In this document: positions 1-9,485 of the stretch, one piece after another | How the letters are laid out: every line of letters begins with the position of its first letter | How positions within the stretch are numbered: the first letter of the stretch is position 1 | Origin: Micromonospora okii | Lineage (GTDB): Bacteria > Actinomycetota > Actinomycetes > Mycobacteriales > Micromonosporaceae | Assembly: GCF_020884795.1 (NCBI RefSeq) | Contig: NZ_BBZF01000018.1 | Coordinates: 265,872-329,871, forward strand | Direction of reading: 5' to 3' | Length of the DNA stretch: 64,000 nucleotides | Program-made: the position numbers and the translations under genes | The notes under the pieces: generated by a model | Databases searched by the model: none | What the model was told of the DNA's origin: nothing | What the model saw: the letters and a program-made list of their open reading frames with translations, nothing else

Positions 1-453
1 GCCTGGCACCTGCGCCGCCGGGACCTGCGGACCACCGTCGCCTGTTTCGGGCTGGTGGCCGACGACCACGGGGTGGCGCTCGGGCATCCGCTGCTCGACC
101 CGGGGTTCGTCGCCGCGCTCGTCGGCCTGGCCGGCGGGCGGCGACGCCCGTCCCGCGCGGAGCTGCTGGCCGGGATCGCCGCCGGTGAGCTTCCCGCCGT
201 GGTGGTCGCGCGCCGCCCCAAGGCGCACTTCCTGGAGGTCTTCCTCCGCGCGCCGACGCGGGAGTTCGTGCGCGGCTGGGACGGCGGCGGCGTGGACGAG
301 GAGGTGGTCGACCCGGGCGCGCTGCGGGCGGTGTGGGCCCGTTGGCCCGTCCCGGAGTGCACGGCCGGGCTCGTGCAACACCTGTGGTGCGGAGAGAACC
401 CGCCGGCGCCGTCGGCGCGCCCGGCGGCCGGCGGCATGGAGGTGCCCTCGTGA
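1..453 (+). CDS. Lasso peptide cyclase (asparagine synthase-like), C-terminal part only
   Basis: The reading frame is open from the first base and ends at the TGA at 451-453, so only about the last 150 residues of a larger protein are present. The segment has the look of the C-terminal end of class B asparagine synthases: GVALGHPLLDPGFVAAL, a basic stretch, then ELPAVVVARRPKAHF. In lasso peptide clusters such a protein (C protein) activates the side-chain carboxylate of an Asp or Glu with ATP and closes the macrolactam ring. The assignment rests mainly on the neighbours: an RRE protein overlaps its stop by four bases and a B2-type peptidase follows on the other strand. The ATP-binding site is outside the window, so activity cannot be judged. 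A primary-metabolism AsnB is the alternative, made unlikely by context. Confidence 0.72.
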   Translation, partial: AWHLRRRDLRTTVACFGLVADDHGVALGHPLLDPGFVAALVGLAGGRRRPSRAELLAGIAAGELPAVVVARRPKAHFLEVFLRAPTREFVRGWDGGGVDEEVVDPGALRAVWARWPVPECTAGLVQHLWCGENPPAPSARPAAGGMEVPS

Positions 454-734
454 GTGCTCAGCAGCCCACCGGCGTGTACCGGGTGGTGCCCCGGCGGACG
501 GCCTGGCGGCAGGCCGGTGAGGAGGTCGTGGTGTTGGACACCGTGGAGTCCGTCTACTTCGGCCTGGACCCGGCGGGCGCGCTGTTGTGGCGTCGGCTGG
601 TCGACGGGGCCACGGCGGACGAGCTGACCGAGGCGCTGGCCGCCACGGCCGAGGTGGACCGGGGCCGGGCCGCCGCCGACGTGGCGCGGTTCCTGGCGGA
701 GCTGGACGGCTACGGCCTGGTCGAACGCGCCTGA
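450..734 (+). CDS. PqqD-like RiPP recognition element protein (lasso B1)
   Basis: A 94-residue protein beginning at GTG 450, which overlaps the cyclase stop in a GTGA junction and implies translational coupling. It has the PqqD/RRE layout: an N-terminal beta region with VVLDTVESVYFGLDPAGALLW, then helices ending in DVARFLAELDGYGLVERA. In lasso systems the stand-alone RRE binds the precursor leader and presents it to the B2 protease and the cyclase. Length and pattern fit the family well. Its last 25 bases overlap, tail to tail, the end of the B2 gene on the opposite strand, so the two transcripts converge and are complementary there. Confidence 0.85.
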   Translation: MSAQQPTGVYRVVPRRTAWRQAGEEVVVLDTVESVYFGLDPAGALLWRRLVDGATADELTEALAATAEVDRGRAAADVARFLAELDGYGLVERA

Positions 735-1171
735 CCCCGGCGGCCGGCGGTCGGCGGGGACGGTCGCGCCGGCAGCCATCCGTCCGGCGGGGGGCGCCGC
801 AGCAGTTCGGTCATGCCGTCGCGGTGCGGGTCGGGGTCGCCGTCGAGCCAGGCGTGGGCGTGGAAGCCGGCGCTGGGCGCGGTCACCCCGATGACCAGCG
901 TGCGGGGGACCCGCCGGCCGGCGTCCCAGCGTTGCAGCACCAGCGATCGTTCCAGGCAGTTCGCGCCGGCGTGGCGCAGCGTCCGGAGCACCACGTCCCG
1001 GTCGGTGTCCGCGCCGGGCGGCGGGGCCGGCGGGCGGACCGCGTCCAGGCCGCCGTGGGCGAGCTGCCGCCGCACGCGCCGCCGGGCCCGCACGGCCCAG
1101 GCGGCGACGCGCAGGCCGCGCGGCCCGTGCCGGCGCAGCAGGAGCAGCAGCGCCCGGGGCAGGTCAGCCAT
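710..1171 (-). CDS. Lasso peptide leader peptidase (transglutaminase-like B2 protein)
   Basis: A 153-residue protein with the B2 catalytic pattern: Cys72 in NCLERSLVLQRW, His106 in FHAHAWLD and Asp110, forming the Cys-His-Asp triad of the transglutaminase-like fold. B2 proteins cleave the leader from the lasso precursor after delivery by the RRE protein. The N-terminal 45 residues are basic and hydrophobic, as usual. ATG 1171 lies inside the end of the upstream nucleotidyltransferase gene (8-base overlap), so it is the last gene of a three-gene operon on this strand. About 20 C-terminal residues (Pro/Arg-rich) go beyond the family core; this tail is the part that overlaps the RRE gene and may not be functional. 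Confidence 0.85.
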   Translation of the reverse strand: MADLPRALLLLLRRHGPRGLRVAAWAVRARRRVRRQLAHGGLDAVRPPAPPPGADTDRDVVLRTLRHAGANCLERSLVLQRWDAGRRVPRTLVIGVTAPSAGFHAHAWLDGDPDPHRDGMTELLRRPPPDGWLPARPSPPTAGRRGQARSTRP

Positions 1172-2102
1172 CGGCGTAGCGGCGGGCCTGGCGGGTGGCG
1201 CGGCGCAGCGCGGCGACGGCCCGGGGCGCCTGCCAGCCGACCTGCGCGAAGCGCAGCAGGTAGGCCAGGGCCAGCCCGGCCGGGCCCCGGCGGGCGACCG
1301 GCCGGCGGTGGCGCATCGCGGCGGGGGAGGGGGCGAGCCGCCGGGCGAGGTAGGCGAGCCGGTGCCGGGCGGTGGGCAGCTCGGCGGCCCGGGCGAGCTG
1401 GTACGCCCCGGGCGTGGCCGGGCCGTGGACGACGTGGTGCAGCGCCGAGGTGGCCCTGGGCAGGCCCAGTCGCCGCGCCAGCGCCGCCCCGTCGGGCGTG
1501 CGGCGCAGGCCGAACGCGAAGGTGCGGGTGGCCCCGGTCGCCTCGGCGAGGGCGGCGGCGGCCCGCCAGGTCTCCTCGTCGAGCACCCGGGTCGCCCGGC
1601 GCAGGTCGTCCCGGGGGCGCGGGGAGCCGCCGGGGTGCGCGGCGTGCAGCGCGACGAGCAGGGCCGCGGCGGGGGCGGAGGGCACCTCGACGGTACGCCC
1701 GGCGAGGCTCATCGGCTCCGCCCCGGCGGCCAGCGCCGCCCAGAAGGCGGCGGCGTCGCCCACGCCGTGGAAGCCCCGGTGCAGGTCCACCGCGAGCCCC
1801 ACCGGCCCGGGGGAGCGCCACAGCCGCTCGTGCCAGTGCGTCCAGTCGTCGGGGCGGGCGCCGGGGATCTCCACCCGGTAGCCGAGGTCGCCGAGCGCCT
1901 CCTCGGCGGTGGCGAAGCGGGCCGGGTCGACCAGCAGGTCGACGTCGCCGTAGGTGCGCTCGACGCCGAGCCGCCGGGCCAGGCCCGCGCCCTTGAGCAG
2001 GATGCTGTCGACGCCCCGGGCCCGCAGGGCGGCGTGCGTGGCGGCGGCGGCCTCGTCGAGGGCGAGGCAGTACAGCGCGGCGGGCAGGGGCGCGCCGGTC
2101 AC
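1164..2102 (-). CDS. Nucleotidyltransferase family protein, lasso cluster-associated
   Basis: A 312-residue protein of the uncharacterised NTP_transf_5 type. Near the N terminus it has ILLKGAGLARRLGV followed by YGDVDLLVD, with the paired metal-binding acids Asp53 and Asp55 of the polymerase-beta fold; the rest is mostly helical and Ala/Arg-rich. GTG 2102 overlaps the TGA of the kinase gene upstream (GTGA), and its own end overlaps the B2 start. Nucleotidyltransferases of this type occur in a subset of lasso clusters next to an HPr-kinase-like enzyme, where the kinase phosphorylates the precursor tail. What this partner transfers is not established as far as I know. A role in tailoring is inferred from the operon. 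Confidence 0.75.
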   Translation of the reverse strand: MTGAPLPAALYCLALDEAAAATHAALRARGVDSILLKGAGLARRLGVERTYGDVDLLVDPARFATAEEALGDLGYRVEIPGARPDDWTHWHERLWRSPGPVGLAVDLHRGFHGVGDAAAFWAALAAGAEPMSLAGRTVEVPSAPAAALLVALHAAHPGGSPRPRDDLRRATRVLDEETWRAAAALAEATGATRTFAFGLRRTPDGAALARRLGLPRATSALHHVVHGPATPGAYQLARAAELPTARHRLAYLARRLAPSPAAMRHRRPVARRGPAGLALAYLLRFAQVGWQAPRAVAALRRATRQARRYADG

Positions 2103-2944
2103 GACCCGACCACCGCCCGCGTGCCGGTGGCGATCCCGTCGAGCAGCCGGCACACCTCGTCGAGGCCGGCCCAGTCCCGGGGGCGGGTGAGGTCCCAGGC
2201 CGGGAGGGCGGCGAGGGTGAGCAGGGCGGCCGGGTCGGTGGGCAGCTCGCGCCAGGAGCGCCCGGCGGCGAGCCGGGCCAGCAGGTCGGCGGCGGGCACC
2301 GGGTCCAGCCGCAGGGCGTCGCCCCAGCGCAGGAAGAACCAGCCGCCCAGCGGCACCCGGTCGGGGACGGGCGGCAGCGGCACCCGGGTCCGGGTGCCGT
2401 CGCGGGCCGGGCGCAGGGCGAGGGCCGCCCCGGGCACCGGCTCCCGCAGGTCGACGCAGCGCGGCCCGGCGAAGGCGTCGGCGCCGTCGACGGCGAGGAC
2501 GTCGTCGGCGAGCACCGGCACCGCGCGGGCGGCCAGCGCCGCGAGCAGGCTGCTCTTGCCGGCGGTACGGGGGCCGGCGAGCGCCCACGCCCGGCCCCCG
2601 CCGAGGAATCCCCCGGCGTGGAAGGTCTCTCGGCCGGCCCAGCGGTTGAACGCGGTGGCCACGGGCGCGAGGTACGGGTGGGCGAGCAGGTCGGCGGCGA
2701 GCGGCGGCCCGTGGAAGGTGGCGGTGCGGCGGGCCCGGTCGACGGCGAGGTGCCGCCGGCCGTCGGCCAGCGGCCGGGCGCCGTACCGGTGGTCGAGTGG
2801 GGCGGGGGTGGGCGGCGGCCCGTCGGCGACCTGCCGCACGGTCACCTCCGGCAGGCCGTCGCCGGGCCGGGCGGGCGCGAGTTCGGTGACCCCGTCCAGC
2901 CCGTGGACCCGCAGGCCGTACGCGAAACGCCCGGACGGCAGCAT
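2099..2944 (-). CDS. HPr kinase-like protein, probable lasso precursor kinase
   Basis: A 281-residue protein with the C-terminal fold of HPr kinase: FHAGGF, then a P-loop GPRTAGKSSLL at residues 124-133, then VPVLADDVLAVDG carrying the acidic pair expected at the metal site. The N-terminal 100 residues resemble the poorly conserved lead-in of RiPP-associated kinases, not HprK from Firmicutes. In paeninodin-type lasso clusters such an enzyme phosphorylates the C-terminal Ser of the precursor. The start at ATG 2944 has a clear GGAGGA ribosome site eight bases upstream. It heads the kinase-nucleotidyltransferase-B2 operon. The substrate cannot be confirmed because the precursor gene is not in view. 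Confidence 0.72.
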   Translation of the reverse strand: MLPSGRFAYGLRVHGLDGVTELAPARPGDGLPEVTVRQVADGPPPTPAPLDHRYGARPLADGRRHLAVDRARRTATFHGPPLAADLLAHPYLAPVATAFNRWAGRETFHAGGFLGGGRAWALAGPRTAGKSSLLAALAARAVPVLADDVLAVDGADAFAGPRCVDLREPVPGAALALRPARDGTRTRVPLPPVPDRVPLGGWFFLRWGDALRLDPVPAADLLARLAAGRSWRELPTDPAALLTLAALPAWDLTRPRDWAGLDEVCRLLDGIATGTRAVVGS

Positions 2945-2989
2945 GGGGTGTCCTCCGTTCCTCGTCGTCCCGGTCGGGCGACCGGGGCA

Positions 2990-3019
2990 GGGTGCGGGCG
3001 GCGCGTGCCGCCCGCACCC
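2990..3019 (-). terminator. Hairpin between Ig protein gene and kinase operon
   Basis: A perfect 13-bp stem (2990-3002 with 3007-3019) with a GCGT loop, immediately after the stop of the Ig-domain gene and before the HPr-kinase gene on the same strand. There is no U-tract, as is common in high-GC actinomycetes. It probably separates the secreted protein gene from the lasso operon. Confidence 0.6.
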
Positions 3020-3028
3020 CGCGTGGGT

Positions 3029-5716
3029 TCAGCGCAGCGTGCCGCTGCGGAAGCCGCCCCGGCGGAAGTCGGCCGTCATCGGCCCGGCCGCTTCGAGCCT
3101 GACCTTCGTCGAGCCGCTCACCCGGGCGGGGGACGCCTCGGGGGGCGCGCTGACGAGCGCGTCGGCGTCCCAGCCGACCCAGTAGCGCCCCGGCGTGTCG
3201 ACGGCGAACGTCAGGGCGACGTGGACCGTCCTGCCGGGGCCGATGCCGCCGAACTCGGTGGGGATCGCCAGGAGGCTGAACAGGCCGCCGCCGGGTGGGT
3301 AGGCCGACGGCGCGTTCATCCTCAGGTTGTGGACCTCCACGGTCCGCCCGTCGCTCAGCGCGATGCTGCTGGTCGTCGTGGTCGGGTTGATCAGGCGGAG
3401 GTTGCCGTGCGGCGGCGGTGGGGTGGGGCTGCCGGGCCTGGGCGCGCCGTTGGCCTGGCTCAGCGCCGTGATCCGGATGCGTGCCTGGCTGACCGGGGTG
3501 CGGCCCCGGTTCGTGACGGCGAACCGGATCACCAGGCGGTTGCCGGTCAGCTCCCGGTTGGGGGCCGCGTTCGCGGGCACCCCCGGGTCCAGCAGCGTGG
3601 ACTGGACGACGGCGTTCTGCTGGTACGCGCCGAGCGTGTTGCGCGGCGACGGCGCGCCGAGCGCGGAGGGCACGCCGTTGATCGGGCCGCGGACCGTGGC
3701 CACCAGTCTCAGGTCGGCGACGCTGTCGTCGGTGTCCTGGGGCACGCCGTTGACCCGCACCCGCGACCAGGCGTGGGTGACGAACGGCGGGTTGGTGAAC
3801 GCGGGCAGCGGGGCGGGGCCCTCGTGGAAGCCCGGTGCGGAGCCGCCCCGGTCGAGCACGGTGCGGGGCGTGTCGGGGGCGACGATCCGGAAGCCGCCGC
3901 CGCTGCCCAGCGACGGGACGGTGAGGTCGGGCTCGATGTCGGGCAGGGAGTAGTCGGCCGCGCCGACCAGCAGGGCCCGCCCCGGTGGCACGGGCCGGGC
4001 GGTGGGCGGCACGGTGACGGTCGTGCCGTCGGGGGTCTCGATCCGGAAGCCGGTGACCGGCATGTCGATCGCGGTGGTGTTGAGCAGCGCGACGAACTGG
4101 TCGGCGGGGCCGTTGACGCCGGACTGGGCGAACTGGCTCAGCACGACCTGGCCCGGCACGGCCCGCACGTCCACGGTGACCGTGTTGGAGTGCACCACCG
4201 CGTGGGTGTTGGAGCTGTCGTACTGCACCCGGAACGTGTTGCGGCCGAACGCCGGCATCTGCGTCTGGAACTGCGCGGCGTTGAACGCCACCGGGAAGGT
4301 GCCGAGCGGGCTGTCGGTGCCGTTGGGCAGCACGTCGACGAGGGTGACGGTGCCCTCGGCGATGCCGGGGCCGATCGTGACGGTGAAGGAGACCGGGGAG
4401 CCGAAGTCCGCCACGGTCGCGGCGGCGGTGAGCGTCACGACGCTGGTCGCCTGGATGAACAGCCGGAACGGTTGGGAGTCGCTGAGGCCGAGGGCGTCGG
4501 TGACCCGGACGGTCATCGGGTAGGCCCCGCCCGCGGTGGGCCGGCCGGAGAGCAGGCCGGTGGCCGGGTCGAGGGTCAGCCCCGGTGGCAGGCTGCCGGC
4601 GGCCAGCGACCAACTGAACGGCGCGGTGCCGCCCTCCACGATGAACTGGTCGGAGTAGGCCGCGCCGACCTCGCCGAGCGGCAGGGGGTCGTCGCGCAGG
4701 TCGGGGGCCCGGTTGACGGTGAGCACGACGAGGCGGGAGCCGTGGTTGCCGGCCGAGTCGACCACCCGGACCACGAACGGGAAGTTGCCGGCGGTGGTGG
4801 GAATCCCGGAGAGGGTGCCGTCGGTGGACCGGACGGTGAGTCCCGGCGGGAGGGCACCCGACTGCACGGACCAGACGAACGGCGGGACGCCCCGGGTGAC
4901 GGTCAGGGCGGCCACGTAGGCGAGGCCCACGTCGGCGTGGGCCGGGGTGGGGAACCCGAGGGTGGGGGAGACGTTGGTGGTGACGGCGGCCGACGGCGCG
5001 GACTCCGGGCCGGTGCCCTCGGTGGTCCGGGCGGCCACGGTGAAGCGGTAGGTCAGGCCCGAGGTGAGGCCGGTGACGGTGCCGGTGGTGGCCGGGCCGA
5101 GGGCCTGGCTGGGCTCGGGGTGCCCGTTGAGGTAGGGGGTGACCACCCAGTTGGTGACGGGGGAGCCGCCGTCGGAGCCGGGGGTCCAGCTCAGCGTCGC
5201 CGAGACGCTGTTGACGTAGACGGCGACGACGGTGGGGGCCGAGGGCAGGGCCAGGGGCCGGGCCGGGCGGGAGCGCCTGCTGGCCGGTCCGGTGCCGGCC
5301 GCGTTCCGCGCCGCCACCGTGAAGGTGTACGTCCCGCCGGTGCGCAGGCCGGTGAGCAGCCGGCTGGTCCGGGACGCGTCGAAGGTCCGGGCCCGCTGCG
5401 CGGTCCCGTCGCGGTAGGGGGTCACCACGTACCCGGTGATCCGGCTGCCGTGGTCGGCGGGCGTCTTCCAGGTCACCACGGCCCGGCCGTCGCGGCGGGC
5501 GGCGGTGGGCCGGGCGGGCGCGGCCGGGCGGGCGGGCTTCGGCGCGGGTTTCGCGACCGGTGCCGCCGGGGCGGGCTGGGGGGCCCCGGCGGGCGCGGCG
5601 CGTTCGGGCCGGACGGGGTCGCGGGCGGAGGCGGGGGCCGTCACCAGGGTGGACAGCACCAGGGCGAGGGCGACCGCGGGGGCGGCCGGCCGGCGGAGGC
5701 GGTGCGACAGGGACAT
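3029..5716 (-). CDS. Large secreted multidomain protein with FN3, Ig-like and lamin-tail-like domains
   Basis: An 895-residue predicted exported protein. ATG 5716 is chosen because an AGGAG site lies seven bases upstream and the residues that follow form a Sec signal (basic LRRP, hydrophobic VALALVLSTLVTAPASA). After a Pro/Ala-rich spacer come two fibronectin type III repeats (each with the conserved VTPYxxG and TYRFTVAARTTEGTGP-like strands). Then come two putative Ig modules of the He_PIG type (GALPPGLTVRSTDGTLSG and GSLPPGLTLDPATGLLSG), an Ig-like bacterial module, and a lamin-tail-like segment starting VVLSQFAQSG. No catalytic motif or LPXTG anchor is visible. Such proteins are usually adhesive or structural surface proteins; the role here is unknown. 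It may be transcribed separately from the downstream lasso operon because a hairpin follows it. Confidence 0.82.
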   Translation of the reverse strand: MSLSHRLRRPAAPAVALALVLSTLVTAPASARDPVRPERAAPAGAPQPAPAAPVAKPAPKPARPAAPARPTAARRDGRAVVTWKTPADHGSRITGYVVTPYRDGTAQRARTFDASRTSRLLTGLRTGGTYTFTVAARNAAGTGPASRRSRPARPLALPSAPTVVAVYVNSVSATLSWTPGSDGGSPVTNWVVTPYLNGHPEPSQALGPATTGTVTGLTSGLTYRFTVAARTTEGTGPESAPSAAVTTNVSPTLGFPTPAHADVGLAYVAALTVTRGVPPFVWSVQSGALPPGLTVRSTDGTLSGIPTTAGNFPFVVRVVDSAGNHGSRLVVLTVNRAPDLRDDPLPLGEVGAAYSDQFIVEGGTAPFSWSLAAGSLPPGLTLDPATGLLSGRPTAGGAYPMTVRVTDALGLSDSQPFRLFIQATSVVTLTAAATVADFGSPVSFTVTIGPGIAEGTVTLVDVLPNGTDSPLGTFPVAFNAAQFQTQMPAFGRNTFRVQYDSSNTHAVVHSNTVTVDVRAVPGQVVLSQFAQSGVNGPADQFVALLNTTAIDMPVTGFRIETPDGTTVTVPPTARPVPPGRALLVGAADYSLPDIEPDLTVPSLGSGGGFRIVAPDTPRTVLDRGGSAPGFHEGPAPLPAFTNPPFVTHAWSRVRVNGVPQDTDDSVADLRLVATVRGPINGVPSALGAPSPRNTLGAYQQNAVVQSTLLDPGVPANAAPNRELTGNRLVIRFAVTNRGRTPVSQARIRITALSQANGAPRPGSPTPPPPHGNLRLINPTTTTSSIALSDGRTVEVHNLRMNAPSAYPPGGGLFSLLAIPTEFGGIGPGRTVHVALTFAVDTPGRYWVGWDADALVSAPPEASPARVSGSTKVRLEAAGPMTADFRRGGFRSGTLR

Positions 5717-6118
5717 GTGTGCTCCTAGCTGGGCGTCGGCCGGCGGATGCGCGCGGGTCGGCGCTCGACGTCTGCGGATGCGGACTGCGGCGCGCGGGGG
5801 CAGCGGCCGGCGGCCGGCGGTCACGTCGCTGTGCCGCCGGTCGCCGCCGGGGCCGCGCGCCGGGTGATGCTCGTCCGAACACGACGAATGCTCGGATAAG
5901 ATCAACTTCTGTCCATACCTCTATAGCACCCGCCGATGGGCCGGTGTCCAGGTCGCCGGGCGGTTGCGGGCGACAATTTTTCGTCCCCGGCCGGCGGCGT
6001 CCGCCCAGGTGGGGCCGGTTGCCGCCGGTGCCGTCCGGGCGGCGGTGTCCGGGGTGGTGCCGCCCGCGATCTTGTCGTGGGGTACAGTTCACCCGTCGCC
6101 GGCGAGCGCCGGCGGCAC
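5717..6118. other. Gene-free stretch upstream of the Ig protein and tRNA-Gly
   Basis: No credible gene is seen. An AT-richer patch at about 5880-5930 is the likeliest promoter zone for the Ig protein on the minus strand, but I cannot name -35/-10 hexamers with confidence. The right part presumably holds the tRNA-Gly promoter. Confidence 0.4.
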
Positions 6119-6191
6119 GCGGACGTAGCGCAGCTGGTAGCGCATCACCTTGCCAAGGTGAGGGTCGCGGGTTCGAATCCCGTCGTCCGCT
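6119..6191 (+). tRNA. tRNA-Gly (GCC)
   Basis: A full cloverleaf can be folded: acceptor GCGGACG (6119-6125) pairs with CGTCCGC (6184-6190), there is a D arm, an anticodon stem TCACC/GGTGA with loop TTGCCAA (anticodon GCC), and the T arm CGGGTTCGAATCCCG. The discriminator is T, and CCA is not encoded. Confidence 0.95.
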
Positions 6192-6258
6192 CGCGATCCG
6201 CCCCGACGGGGCCGACCGTCGCCGGGCCCCGGCCTTGTCGCCCCGGGTCGGCGAGCGC

Positions 6259-6333
6259 GGGCGATTGGCGCAGTGGGAGCGCGCTTCCTTGACACGGAAG
6301 AGGTCACTGGTTCAAACCCAGTATCGCCCACCA
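6259..6333 (+). tRNA. tRNA-Val (GAC)
   Basis: Acceptor GGGCGAT (6259-6265) pairs with ATCGCCC (6323-6329). The anticodon stem CTTCC/GGAAG encloses TTGACAC, giving anticodon GAC. The T arm is CTGGTTCAAACCCAG, and CCA is encoded at 6331-6333. Followed by a strong terminator. Confidence 0.95.
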
Positions 6334-6342
6334 TGTATCGCT

Positions 6343-6391
6343 GAAAAGACACCAGGCCGGACGAGAACGACGTCCGGCCTGGTGTCTTTTC
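6343..6391. terminator. Strong hairpin terminator after tRNA-Val
   Basis: A 21-bp perfect inverted repeat (6343-6363 with 6371-6391) begins GAAAAGACACC and ends GGTGTCTTTTC, so on either strand the stem is followed by a run of T-rich bases. It can serve both the tRNA pair and the chitinase gene that converges on it. Confidence 0.9.
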
Positions 6392-6511
6392 GTTGATCGA
6401 AGGGTCCGCGCCGGGCCGGCCCCGTCGCTCCCGCTCCCGGTGCCCGCGTCGGGCTCGGGGCGCAGGCGCGTCCCCGGTGGTCCACGGGGGCGACGGGGCC
6501 GGCGGCGGCGG

Positions 6512-7435
6512 TCAGCAGGAGAGGTTGGCCCCTGCCGGTACGCCGAGGATGCCGACGAACTGCTGGTACCTCGTGACGCGGCTCTGCACCTGGGCGGGGT
6601 TGCCGCCGTTGCACTCCAGCGCGCCGTTGATGCTGCGGATCGTCTGGCCGAAGCCGGCGCCGGTGACCATCGCGTTGTGGGCGGTCATCGTGCCGGGGCC
6701 GTTCTGGGTCATCCAGTACCAGATGGCGGTCTTCCAGGCCACCGTGGCGTCGGTCTGCACCAGCGAGGGGTTGGTCAGCAGGGGCAGGCCGAGGGCGATC
6801 CCGGCGGCGTTGTAGTTGAAGTTCCAGCTCAGCTGGATCGGCCCGCGCCCATAGTAGGCGGCCTGCCCGGCGGGGCAGCCGTAGGGCTGGGTGCTGTCGC
6901 AGTAGTGCGGGTAGTTCGCCGTGTTCTGCTCGACGATGTGCACCAGCCCGCCGGTCTCGTGGTACACGTTGGCCAGGAAGGCGGCGGCCTCCTGGCGCTG
7001 CACGGTGGCGTCGCCGGTCCGGGCGAACGCCGGGTACGCGCTGAGGGCGCCGACGAGCCCGGCGTACGTGTAGAACGAGTTGCGGCTCGGGAACATCTGG
7101 TTGAACTGGGCCTCGCTGACCACGAAGCCGCCGGGGTTGGTGGGCGGCGGGGTGGTGACGGGCGGCGGGGTGCTGGGGGGCGGGGTGGTGGGGCCGCAGA
7201 CGCCGAGGTCCCGCCAGACGCCGCTGGTGCCCGGCGGGGTCTCGTTCTGGGTCCACCACTTCGCCTGGTAGTTGCGGCCGGTGTGCGATACCTGGGCGCC
7301 TCCGGTGTAGGCCACCGAGGCCTGCCAGGGCGTGGCGCAGGCGGCGGCCGATGCCGGGGTCGACGGGAAGATCGCCACCAGGCCGCCGGCGACGGCCAGC
7401 GCGGCGAGTGCGACCAGTGCGCGCAATCTCGACAT
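6512..7435 (-). CDS. Secreted family 19 chitinase with N-terminal carbohydrate-binding module
   Basis: A 307-residue predicted exported enzyme. Signal peptide (LRALVALAALAVAGGLVAIFP...ASA), then a CBM5/12-type chitin-binding module at about residues 33-80 (WQASVAYTGGAQVSHTGRNYQAKWW with its exposed aromatics). A Pro/Thr linker (TTPPPSTPPPVTTPPP) joins it to a GH19 catalytic domain to the C terminus. The catalytic Glu is in the NVYHETGG motif, and YYGRGPIQLSWNFNY is the family signature. It hydrolyses chitin beta-1,4 bonds with inversion. Streptomyces ChiC-type enzymes share this order. The gene diverges from recQ; its promoter must lie in 7436-7600, where AT content rises sharply around 7485-7520. 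I did not find a convincing copy of the direct-repeat operator known from Streptomyces chitinases. Confidence 0.93.
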   Translation of the reverse strand: MSRLRALVALAALAVAGGLVAIFPSTPASAAACATPWQASVAYTGGAQVSHTGRNYQAKWWTQNETPPGTSGVWRDLGVCGPTTPPPSTPPPVTTPPPTNPGGFVVSEAQFNQMFPSRNSFYTYAGLVGALSAYPAFARTGDATVQRQEAAAFLANVYHETGGLVHIVEQNTANYPHYCDSTQPYGCPAGQAAYYGRGPIQLSWNFNYNAAGIALGLPLLTNPSLVQTDATVAWKTAIWYWMTQNGPGTMTAHNAMVTGAGFGQTIRSINGALECNGGNPAQVQSRVTRYQQFVGILGVPAGANLSC

Positions 7436-7637
7436 GGATCACTCCTTTCGGGTCGATGCCGGTCGAGCATCGACAGAAGTGACTGTAACAGCACAGTTCA
7501 CAAACTTTACTATTACTCGGGGCTGGTCACGGTCGGTCACCGACGCCTTCCACCCCCTCGATGCCACCCGGATCCCACCACCCCTCCGCCCGGCCCGTCC
7601 GCCGGCCGCTGTCGGGGCCGCCTCGTAGACTCCGCCA

Positions 7638-9473
<1,836 letters not shown>

Positions 9474-9485
9474 CCGGCCCGCGCC

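Noticed and set aside
813..3185. Long plus-strand frames across the lasso operon and Ig gene, including one to 5728
   Set aside because: They are Gly/Arg/Ala/Pro-rich shadows caused by third-position GC bias; the opposite-strand frames show clear domains and starts.
1164..6092. A 1642-codon open frame on the minus strand
   Set aside because: Only its last 312 codons (the nucleotidyltransferase) are real; the rest is the out-of-frame shadow of the kinase and Ig-protein genes, rich in Arg and Pro with no domain.
5717..6118. Possible riboswitch upstream of the Ig-protein gene, and likewise at 32103-32200 before the amidase
   Set aside because: Cell-wall genes in actinomycetes often have a c-di-AMP riboswitch, but I see none of its conserved blocks and the amidase leader is too short.
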